DNA of 30,650 nt, taken from positions 1 through 30,650 of the IMG/VR virus record IMGVR_UViG_3300027805_000057, one strand, 5' to 3'. Position 1 is the stretch's first letter. Each line of letters opens with the position of its first letter. Shown here piece by piece: positions 16,864 through 24,379 of this stretch. The notes under the pieces are model-generated. The model ran no database searches. It worked only from the letters and a program-made list of their open reading frames with translations, and had not been told where the DNA came from. The translations under genes were made by a program, and so were the position numbers. The DNA is from a virus.

Positions 16864-17796
16864 TTATGTCTGTTGTAACATATCAAATAAACTTTCCAAA
16901 TGATCATCATGCTTTTTAGTTCTACTAAAATTTGATGATCTTGAATGTATCTGTTTATTATCGTTTTTATCAAAATAATTGTCAACACTTTCTTTATTTG
17001 TGTTAATTTGTTCATTTAATTTTGATATTTCATCTTGCAAGCTGTTAACAAACGCAAATATATTTTTATGTTTTTTTAATCCTTTTTCAAAAATATTTCT
17101 ATAATCCTGACCAAGAATCAATAACTTTTCTATAGCATCAGTTGGCTCTGCTTCCTCAAGATAATCTAATAAACTTTGCCTTTCATCAATATTTAGCAAA
17201 TGGACTGAATCATAAAACGCTTTATAATTATTATCAATTTCTTTTGATTTATTATATTTTTTAAAATTTTGAAATTCATTCTCAAGTTTTTCAAGAATTG
17301 TTTTTGATTTACTATCAGCTCCAGAAATCTCATCTTTTGTTTCCAATTCATCTTCTTTAAAATCAAATATTGAAGTTAGTTTATTAACAGCATCCTTAAA
17401 CTCAGCTTCATCAAGATATGTATTATTAGGATCAAGTATAGATTTTTTCAATTCCTCAATTGTAGAGTTGAATTTCTTTTTACTTAAAACAAATTTTTGA
17501 TTAGTAGTCTGATAAGTTCTTTTAGTATCGTTTAAAGCTTTTTCCAGACTTTTTATCTGTTTTTCAAGATCGGGTTTATCTTCAACCCCTTTTTTATCAT
17601 CCTTAACAGATTTTTCTTCTTCAATACCGATATCTTTACTTTCAACTTCTATTGTTTTTTCTGTAACTTCTATATCAGCTTTTTTTTCATCTTCAACTTT
17701 TATATCAGTAATATCTTTTTTACTTTCCGTATTTTTAGAGACTTTAATTTTATCATGTATCTCACCAAGTACACTATCTAAATCATTATCACTCAT
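16864..17796 (-). CDS. Capsid scaffolding protein
   Basis: This 310-aa, highly charged protein is almost all predicted helix. The first 80 residues are acidic and Lys/Glu-rich, followed by coiled-coil-like heptads (LEKQIKSLEKALNDTKRTYQ), and it ends in a basic-plus-amphipathic tail (SRTKKHDDHLESLFDMLQQT) of the type scaffolds use to bind coat protein. It lies between portal and capsid, as in P22. It overlaps the portal stop by 8 bp. Identification is by position and composition. Confidence 0.75.
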   Translation of the reverse strand: MSDNDLDSVLGEIHDKIKVSKNTESKKDITDIKVEDEKKADIEVTEKTIEVESKDIGIEEEKSVKDDKKGVEDKPDLEKQIKSLEKALNDTKRTYQTTNQKFVLSKKKFNSTIEELKKSILDPNNTYLDEAEFKDAVNKLTSIFDFKEDELETKDEISGADSKSKTILEKLENEFQNFKKYNKSKEIDNNYKAFYDSVHLLNIDERQSLLDYLEEAEPTDAIEKLLILGQDYRNIFEKGLKKHKNIFAFVNSLQDEISKLNEQINTNKESVDNYFDKNDNKQIHSRSSNFSRTKKHDDHLESLFDMLQQT

Positions 17797-19552
17797 TTGT
17801 ATCCTCTTGTTGATTTGGAATTATACCTTGTTGTAATTGCATTTTTTCAACTACAACCCTTTTATATTCAGCAGATAACTTATAACTTGACACCTCACCT
17901 ATACCCTCTTGTTGCAAGAAATAAGGTGATGACAATAACATATCTGCAAGCCCACTACCTATAATAGTATTAAATATTTCTTTCTCTTCTTCAATACTAG
18001 AACTAAAGTTAGGTGAAGTTGTTGGATAAACTTCAAAATTAAGTAATGATATATCACTATCAATAACAGCACTATCTTGTTTTCCCTCATTATAAAATGA
18101 TATTACCTGTTTAAAGTTTTCTATTCCCTTTAAAGTATCAAGCATTAATCTTCCCTCGGAAGTAAGCATATACTCATAAGCAAGTACTAAAGGATTCTGA
18201 GCATTTAAAGTAGTATTAATCCTATTCTGTATAGCTACACCACTTTCAGCATTGGTAGGTTTCCCTGCAAAATCATCAAATAATCCTGATAAATTCTGAA
18301 ACTCCCTATTTAACATATCAAGTGAGCTAAGAATTCCTTTTATATCATTGCTATTATCAACAACAGTAATATCTTTTGGGTCTACCTGTATAAAACCCCT
18401 TTTCTTTTTGGATTCTATATTATACATCTTAACAAATTGTTCATAATCCATACTACTTGCTTTAGGATTACACATCGTTAATTTAGAATTAGCATAATGG
18501 AATAGCTTTGACACCTCAACATTCCACAAATCCTGTAATTCTATCATGTAATTTGTACTACCTATGAACTCACCACTTGTACTTCTTGAGTAAACCATAG
18601 GAACATATGGAAAAAATGTTTGATTAGGTACTTGTTCAGCTATTGCTCCATGATAAATTAATATATCGTTGCAAAATACAGTTTTATAAATTTTAGTACC
18701 TGTTTTTATATCTGCTTTACCTGTTGCTTTCTGTTTTACTAAATCTTCATTAAAAGTAGTAAATATAGTATCATCAAATTCTTTATATGTATTATCTATC
18801 TGTCTATCATTATTATCATTTGTTTGTATATCACAAACTGCTTCAAAATACTTATCTGATTTTTTAGTATATAACTCAACTATCCGTATTGACTTTCCAT
18901 TTACCCAAATATCTGTAGGTATTGCATTATAATCATTAATATTTAAATATTGATTGGTTTTGTTATTAAATATCATATCATCAAATTCAGACGAATATTT
19001 TGGAAATAAATTTTTTAATTTAATAACATTAATAAAATAACTTCTTGCAATAACATTCTGATTTTCAAGTCTAGGACTTAAATCATCAGGGTCAAAAAAC
19101 ATTTCTCTACTATTTACCCATTCATAACAGAACCTATTGTTTTCATAATAAAAATGAGACCAACCAATACCACTAGTTAAAGCTGACTGACACTTTAAAC
19201 TAGAATAAAACATATGGCTATTTTGACTTTGAATATTAAAAGCCCAGTTTTTTATATAATTTGCTAAATTGAAATGATATTGAGAATTAGTTACAGGTAA
19301 AAAACCAACTCTTTTACCGCTTTTTATTAGTATACTTAAATATCTATCAACAATTGGTTTAATCCTGTTAATAGTTATAGGTTCACAACCTATTTGTTGC
19401 AAACCCTGTTTATCCTTAAAATTATTCCATTGTTTATTATAATAATAATTACTATTTATAATATCATTCTCAAACCAATTTTTCCTTATTTGAGATTCTG
19501 CTAAATATTTAAATAATTCTTTTGAATCATCTAATATCTGTCTTTTATTCAT
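17789..19552 (-). CDS. Portal protein (P22 gp1-like)
   Basis: This 587-aa protein forms the ring at the DNA-entry vertex. P22-type landmarks are visible: an early NSNYYYNKQWN block, then IGCEPITINRIKPIVDRYLSI (the family's 'hPxhTINRLKPhVD'), and GIGWSHFYYE with the portal's REMFFDPDDLSP ('xxVFWDPxxxxxD'). FIGSTNYMIELQDLWNVEVSKLFHYANSKL forms the helical wing/stem region and SGLFDDFAGKPTNAESGVAIQNR the later helix. It is shorter than P22 gp1 (725 aa), as it lacks a long C-terminal barrel. Start overlaps the preceding stop as ATGA. Confidence 0.85.
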   Translation of the reverse strand: MNKRQILDDSKELFKYLAESQIRKNWFENDIINSNYYYNKQWNNFKDKQGLQQIGCEPITINRIKPIVDRYLSILIKSGKRVGFLPVTNSQYHFNLANYIKNWAFNIQSQNSHMFYSSLKCQSALTSGIGWSHFYYENNRFCYEWVNSREMFFDPDDLSPRLENQNVIARSYFINVIKLKNLFPKYSSEFDDMIFNNKTNQYLNINDYNAIPTDIWVNGKSIRIVELYTKKSDKYFEAVCDIQTNDNNDRQIDNTYKEFDDTIFTTFNEDLVKQKATGKADIKTGTKIYKTVFCNDILIYHGAIAEQVPNQTFFPYVPMVYSRSTSGEFIGSTNYMIELQDLWNVEVSKLFHYANSKLTMCNPKASSMDYEQFVKMYNIESKKKRGFIQVDPKDITVVDNSNDIKGILSSLDMLNREFQNLSGLFDDFAGKPTNAESGVAIQNRINTTLNAQNPLVLAYEYMLTSEGRLMLDTLKGIENFKQVISFYNEGKQDSAVIDSDISLLNFEVYPTTSPNFSSSIEEEKEIFNTIIGSGLADMLLSSPYFLQQEGIGEVSSYKLSAEYKRVVVEKMQLQQGIIPNQQEDTNE

Positions 19553-19914
19553 GTTTCTAACAACTCATAACCAGTTAATATACAAGAAAAAACTTCTCCA
19601 TAAGATGAACTATAACAAACTAAATTATCTCCATTAAACATCAAATGTTCTGAAATTTCCGAACTATTACCTTTAATTACCATTAATAAGTCTGTTGTCT
19701 GATTAGGAGTTAATAATAAATTATAACAAATGTATCCTTTTTCTATAGGGCTTTTTAATAACATTACATCTTCGACAGTTATACGAACATTAATATCTGT
19801 AATATTTGTACATCGTAAAGAAGTTATAATAGTTTGCTTTTCAGCACTTATTAGAACTGTTTTTGTGTTAGATAAATTTTCAAAATTATTTTTAATATTA
19901 TTAATAAAAATCAT
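19549..19914 (-). CDS. Small beta-rich protein before the portal gene, unknown function
   Basis: This 121-aa protein has alternating strands: TKTVLISAEKQTIITSLRCTNITDINVRITVEDVML, then a turn, YICYNLLLTPNQTTDLLMVI, and a C-terminal GEVFSCILTGYELLE. The pattern 'xTIITSLRCTNxTDxxVxVTV' resembles the small beta-sandwich proteins found beside portal or neck genes in many podoviruses. It may be a head or neck accessory protein. It overlaps the next gene by 4 bp and touches the previous one. No named family. Confidence 0.55.
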   Translation of the reverse strand: MIFINNIKNNFENLSNTKTVLISAEKQTIITSLRCTNITDINVRITVEDVMLLKSPIEKGYICYNLLLTPNQTTDLLMVIKGNSSEISEHLMFNGDNLVCYSSSYGEVFSCILTGYELLET

Positions 19915-20165
19915 TAATAACTAACTATTTTATCAACGATGGCTTTCATTTTATTAAATTTTTCAGTAAATAAATCAATATCTTCTATTATTATTTCTTC
20001 TTTTTTACCCTTTTTAATTGAAATATACATTACAGATTGTTTAATAAAATCATTAAGAACTGAAAAATTAGTTATTAATTCATTTAATTCACATATTTTT
20101 GTAATTTCTATTAAACTTTCTATTTTATTTTCTTGTTTATTTTCTTGTTTATTTTCTTGTTCCAT
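19914..20165 (-). CDS. Small helical protein with N-terminal QENK repeats
   Basis: This 83-aa ORF starts with three QENK tetrapeptides encoded by three exact 12-bp repeats, then a helical, Lys/Glu-rich body (SLIEITKICELNELITNFSV). No signal peptide, no recognised domain. It is packed between two other small ORFs at the front of the head block, touching the 121-aa gene. Possibly structural or assembly-related, by context only. Confidence 0.5.
   Translation of the reverse strand: MEQENKQENKQENKIESLIEITKICELNELITNFSVLNDFIKQSVMYISIKKGKKEEIIIEDIDLFTEKFNKMKAIVDKIVSY
20125..20160 (-). repeat. Three exact 12-bp tandem repeats at the start of the 83-aa gene
   Basis: The unit TTATTTTCTTGT occurs at 20125-20136, 20137-20148 and 20149-20160. 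On the coding strand it encodes QENK. Copy changes keep the frame. Confidence 0.97.
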
Positions 20166-20169
20166 TATT

Positions 20170-20355
20170 TTAACCTAATATTTTTTCTAAATTAGCTAAT
20201 TGTTCTTTAATAAGATTTATATCATTTTGTAATGTAAGTTTCCTAGCTTCTGTTGCAATAGTTAACTCACCTGAAAAATAAAGCACACCATCACTATATA
20301 ATGCTTGAACATATTTAGGAAGAAGTTGGATAATATCTATTGGATTTTCACTCAT
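20170..20355 (-). CDS. Small ORF at the start of the head gene block, unknown function
   Basis: A 61-aa ORF: MSENPIDIIQLLPKYVQALY followed by SDGVLYFSGELTIATEARKL and a C-terminal helix (LINLIKEQLANLEKIL-like). A weak GAGAG ribosome site lies eight bases before the ATG, and a consensus-like promoter (20389-20417) lies just upstream, so it should lead the head-gene transcript. No family recognised. Confidence 0.5.
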   Translation of the reverse strand: MSENPIDIIQLLPKYVQALYSDGVLYFSGELTIATEARKLTLQNDINLIKEQLANLEKILG

Positions 20356-20388
20356 GTATTTACTCTCAAAAATTTATAATTATTAGTA

Positions 20389-20417
20389 ATTCTAAATTAA
20401 ATCTACTTCAATGTCAA
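20389..20417 (-). promoter_or_regulatory. Sigma70-type promoter upstream of the head-gene block
   Basis: On the minus strand, a perfect TTGACA (20417-20412) is followed after 17 bases by TAGAAT (20394-20389), one mismatch from TATAAT. It lies in the 122-bp non-coding gap between the long fibre gene and the first small head gene, and points into the portal and capsid genes. The spacing and match are good, though AT-rich DNA raises the chance of false hits. Confidence 0.6.
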
Positions 20418-20477
20418 ATTTCTATCTGATTATCTAAACCTAATTTTTCAAAAATATAAGATAGAAAATATTCTTTT

Positions 20478-23400
20478 TTAAATAAATTCTATTACTACTT
20501 TACCATTTCCGCCGGTTAAAGCAGTACCGCTAGCAACACCAGCACGTCCAACACCATAACCACCGCTAAAATCACTATCGCTACTTGCTATAGATGGGAT
20601 ATTAACTCCATTTGCAACATATGTTGTTCCGATTATATATCCGGTAAAAGTGTTATTCACATAACCTGAACCACCACCAGAAGTTCTTCCATCTCCTCCT
20701 GAACAACCTCCCCCATAATATCCATCACCACCTCCTCCGCAATCATAATTAGAACTTGTTATATTAATTGATGGCCCAGCACCTACTAAATAACCGGCTT
20801 GAGTTATTAATTCAACGCCAGGATTAGGATTACTTAATCCTCCTGCATTCTGTTTTCCTCCTGAACCTGTATATACACCATCCTGACCTGTATTACCACC
20901 ACCTCCTCCAAGACCATTAGTGGAATATCCGGACCCTCCACCACCTCCTCCTGCAACTGCTAATAACGTACCGCTAGAAGATCCTATCCTTACTTCTGTT
21001 CTACCTCCACCACCTCCAGGATATGTATCTCCTGAAATACCTCTACCACCATTAGGGTATCCTCCAGTACCAGCATAACTACCTAAAGTACCTCCAACTC
21101 CTCCTTGTCCTATTTTAAAATATAACCATTGACCAATATAATTTGCAGTATCAAATTCATATATTGTAAATCCACCTGCTCCACTACTTCCTTGATTTAA
21201 AGCATACGCTCCTCCACCTCCACCAGCAGCAAGCAACTTTATTCTACATTTAAAGCTATCGCTTGGCGGTATGAGAATAGAATACGTTGAGGCAGTACTA
21301 ACATACTTATAAGTAGGACCTGGTACTAAAACCAAATTTTTAATATGATTTATCAAATACAATTTACCTGTTTCGCCCGATTTATTAAATATCAAACAAT
21401 CAACTTGTGATGCTCCAGTAGAAATATCCATATCAGTATATGTAGATGTGTTTTTATAAATATTATAAATCCCCAACGATCTGTTACCTACAGTATCTTG
21501 TTTAACATATAAAATAAAATTAGCTATACCATCGCTATCCCAGAAAATATTTTTAATTGCACAATTTCCAGTTAAAGTTAAAAAAGCTATGTTACCTAAT
21601 TTTGTATCCCAAACTAACGCTCTTGAATATGCTAATGTTTGAAAAGTATCCGTTTTTTTTAGTACATAATTTCTACTTGTTGCAGATGTAGATATTTCTG
21701 GAGTAAGCGGTAAACCTCTAATATCATAACCATGAGTATCAATATCACCACTTATATCAAGATCATTTAAAGGAATAGATGATTTGTTTATACCAATTAT
21801 TGGATTTCCACTTACCCCATCATAATTAGTTATTACTATTCCAAAGCCAGATGTTAATGTTCTATTAACAAAATTACTAGTACCTATTCCTGTAGTTGTA
21901 AGAGATATGAAACCTAAACTATTCAAATTATGGATATTCTGTAATTGTGTGCTTAAGATGGTAGTAGGATTCCCTAATACACCATCGCCATTACTAACAG
22001 TCAATCCACTTCCTCCTGCTGTTATTGTTCTACTAGTAAAGATATTAGTACCCGTCCTTGCTATTATTCCAGTAGTAGATAAATTAGCTAATTCTAGTAA
22101 CTGACTACCAAGATTTATAGTAGGATTACCTGATATACCATCAACATTAGATATAGTTAAACCTGTTCCAACACTTAAAGAACGAGTTGTAAAAGTATTA
22201 GTACCAGTCCTTGTTATTATTCCAGTAGTAATTAGACTAGATAAATTCTGTAATTGTGTAGATAAATTAATTGATATATTACCAGAAGAAGTAATTGGCG
22301 AATTTGAAATTGTTAATCCAGTCCCTCCTGTTATACCAATTGATGTAACTGTTCCACCTGAATTAAGTGGTATACTCCATGTACCATCACCTCTTAAATA
22401 AACAGAACTACTTGTTGGATAACCTGATAATGAGCTAATTGGTACAGTTCCAAGACTAATAGTAGGATTTCCATTAACACCATTACCATCAGTTATACTT
22501 ATTCCTGTTCCAGCTATTAATGTTCTACCAACATAAGTATTACTTCCAGTTCTTGTAATTAATCCTGTATTAGAAAAATTACTTAACGCATTTAATTCTG
22601 CATTCAATCCAAAAGTAGCAGTCATTGTTGTTGTATTTAAGGAAAGTGTTAACCCACTACTACTAGGATTAGCTAAAGTATAAACATTTAAATTAAAACG
22701 TGCTGTTGTAATGTTTGTTAAATCTGATAAATTGTTTATTCCTAATAAACAGTCTTTAGGATTAACTTTTGAAAATATTATGGAAGATACACCAACTGTT
22801 ATATTATCTAATTCTGTCTGATTAAAACGTGTTTTACCATTAGTATTTCCAAAAATTATATCTATAAAATCATTTTGACTTATTTTACCAATATAATCAT
22901 AATCAATTGCTCTAGTTAATATTACAGTTGATGCAGACGGGAGAGTTGTTAAAATATATATCCCATTATGCTTACTCAAAGGTTGATCTTTTACAAGTAT
23001 TCTATCGTTAATTCTTGGTACATAATTATCAATGACAATTTGATAATTACTTTGCATATTTAATGAGATAGTTGCTCCTATACCAGAATTTCCATTACTA
23101 TAAGTGTATGATATAACACCTGATATATTTGCTAAATTATTTGTAGTAGCACATTGACAAGATTGTTTTGGTAATTTAAAAGTCGCTTGATTTAATTGAC
23201 CTAAGTTTATACCATCAGTATTATTTATTCCATTTGATACATTAATTAATTTTTTACTGTTTATATCAATAGATGTAGTATTTATGGTAAATAATGAAGT
23301 ATTACCATATTTAAATTCAAAATAAGGTATTTCACCTACAGTTCTTATAATATTAAAAAACATATCTTCTAAAGAACTATTTCCTTTATAAATATGTGAA

Positions 23401-23654
23401 ATAGTAGAACCTACACTAGACGTAGCATTGAAATTATACTCAAAAGAACCATAAATTCTAGTTGTGTAAATACCAATACCTAAAAAATCTAATCTCCATA
23501 CTCCATCTAGATTTTTTAGGTTTTTTGTAATGGTTGTATCTATGTATCCGTTTGTATTATTATAAATACCGGTTACATCACCCTTTAACTCTATTGATAA
23601 TGAGTTTTTTATTGTTTGCCAATTTGTTCCATCAAAAGACTCTAATTTACCCAT
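20478..23654 (-). CDS. Long tail fibre with glycine-rich receptor-binding end (1058 aa)
   Basis: The start reads MGKLESFDGTNWQTI, the second half of a common fibre motif (see the split-gene finding). About residues 215-300 hold the fibre module 'NDRILVKDQPLSKHNGIYIL', also present in the 228-aa ORF. Residues about 370-640 contain four repeats of the type TGIITRTGTNTFTTRSLSV...GLTISNxDGxxGNPTI, common in trimeric fibre shafts. The C-terminal 250 residues, starting near KCRIKLLAAGGGGGAY, are very glycine-rich with Gly runs separated by short polar loops, like polyglycine adhesin tips in other phage fibres. That tip should contact the host receptor and is the likely host-range determinant. It lies between terminase and portal genes. 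Confidence 0.8.
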   Translation of the reverse strand: MGKLESFDGTNWQTIKNSLSIELKGDVTGIYNNTNGYIDTTITKNLKNLDGVWRLDFLGIGIYTTRIYGSFEYNFNATSSVGSTISHIYKGNSSLEDMFFNIIRTVGEIPYFEFKYGNTSLFTINTTSIDINSKKLINVSNGINNTDGINLGQLNQATFKLPKQSCQCATTNNLANISGVISYTYSNGNSGIGATISLNMQSNYQIVIDNYVPRINDRILVKDQPLSKHNGIYILTTLPSASTVILTRAIDYDYIGKISQNDFIDIIFGNTNGKTRFNQTELDNITVGVSSIIFSKVNPKDCLLGINNLSDLTNITTARFNLNVYTLANPSSSGLTLSLNTTTMTATFGLNAELNALSNFSNTGLITRTGSNTYVGRTLIAGTGISITDGNGVNGNPTISLGTVPISSLSGYPTSSSVYLRGDGTWSIPLNSGGTVTSIGITGGTGLTISNSPITSSGNISINLSTQLQNLSSLITTGIITRTGTNTFTTRSLSVGTGLTISNVDGISGNPTINLGSQLLELANLSTTGIIARTGTNIFTSRTITAGGSGLTVSNGDGVLGNPTTILSTQLQNIHNLNSLGFISLTTTGIGTSNFVNRTLTSGFGIVITNYDGVSGNPIIGINKSSIPLNDLDISGDIDTHGYDIRGLPLTPEISTSATSRNYVLKKTDTFQTLAYSRALVWDTKLGNIAFLTLTGNCAIKNIFWDSDGIANFILYVKQDTVGNRSLGIYNIYKNTSTYTDMDISTGASQVDCLIFNKSGETGKLYLINHIKNLVLVPGPTYKYVSTASTYSILIPPSDSFKCRIKLLAAGGGGGAYALNQGSSGAGGFTIYEFDTANYIGQWLYFKIGQGGVGGTLGSYAGTGGYPNGGRGISGDTYPGGGGGRTEVRIGSSSGTLLAVAGGGGGGSGYSTNGLGGGGGNTGQDGVYTGSGGKQNAGGLSNPNPGVELITQAGYLVGAGPSINITSSNYDCGGGGDGYYGGGCSGGDGRTSGGGSGYVNNTFTGYIIGTTYVANGVNIPSIASSDSDFSGGYGVGRAGVASGTALTGGNGKVVIEFI

Positions 23655-23660
23655 AACCTA

Positions 23661-23700
23661 TTTTTTATAAATCAGTATTATTTTTTATAAATCAGTATTA
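23661..23700. repeat. Exact 20-bp tandem duplication at a fibre-gene junction
   Basis: The 20 bases at 23661-23680 are repeated without change at 23681-23700. The second copy includes the last codons and stop of the 228-aa ORF (NTDL-stop); the first copy lies in the 30-bp gap before the 1058-aa ORF. Removing one copy would leave only 10 bases between the two genes. Confidence 0.97.
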
Positions 23701-24371
23701 TATCTGATCATTCCTACTGTAGGATTAATAGGTCTTTGAGCATTAGTACCTACAGGAATAGTAACTGCTCCTGTTCCAGGTATTATTGGATTATCAGCTA
23801 ATTTTACAGTAGCTACACCATCAACTATATCTATATTAATTTGATTTGTAGTTCCTGTTATAGCTATTAAAGAATTACTACTAATACTTTCAAAAATAAA
23901 ATCACTTGTTCCAATAGAAGTTACATTTGAGGTCAACATCAATAAACTTATTTTGTTGGTATTACCACTAACAACAGGAATTATATCTCCTATTCTAATT
24001 CTACTTATAGCATCATAATCATCAGCTCTTGTTAATACCCAATTTACAGTAGCCCCACCTATATTTGTTACCGTATATATCCCATTGTGAGAACTAATTG
24101 TTTGATCTTTGACTACAACCCTGTTACCAACAACTAAAGCTAAACCATCAATAGTTAAAGTTGTTTGTGTTCCTAAATTAGTTAATGTCGCTCCAACCCC
24201 GTTAGTACCATTAGCATATGTAGCAGTTAAATTAGTACTGCTAGCAGCTATTACAGGCGCTATTTGTCTATTAATACTTAAAACATGATTAATAGTTGCT
24301 AATTCAAATACACCATTAGAATAACCTACTTCATATCCACCCGGTTTTGCCGGAATAATTATTTCTGCCAT
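23685..24371 (-). CDS. Tail fibre module protein (228 aa), probably the front part of a split fibre
   Basis: Contains the common fibre domain NGVGATLTNLGTQTTLTIDG, then VVVKDQTISSHNGIYTV, then WVLTRADDYDAISRIRIGDI, followed by a C-terminal VPVG-like stretch IPVGTNAQRPINPTVGMIRYNTDL and the stop. In other phage fibres RYNTD continues straight into a '(L/F)ExYDGTxW' segment; here that segment is the start of the next ORF. The same domain occurs inside the 1058-aa fibre, so module duplication is likely. It starts 8 bases after the 691-aa gene, which ends in the similar GMIRYNTEI. Confidence 0.7.
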   Translation of the reverse strand: MAEIIIPAKPGGYEVGYSNGVFELATINHVLSINRQIAPVIAASSTNLTATYANGTNGVGATLTNLGTQTTLTIDGLALVVGNRVVVKDQTISSHNGIYTVTNIGGATVNWVLTRADDYDAISRIRIGDIIPVVSGNTNKISLLMLTSNVTSIGTSDFIFESISSNSLIAITGTTNQINIDIVDGVATVKLADNPIIPGTGAVTIPVGTNAQRPINPTVGMIRYNTDL

Positions 24372-24379
24372 ATTTTTAC

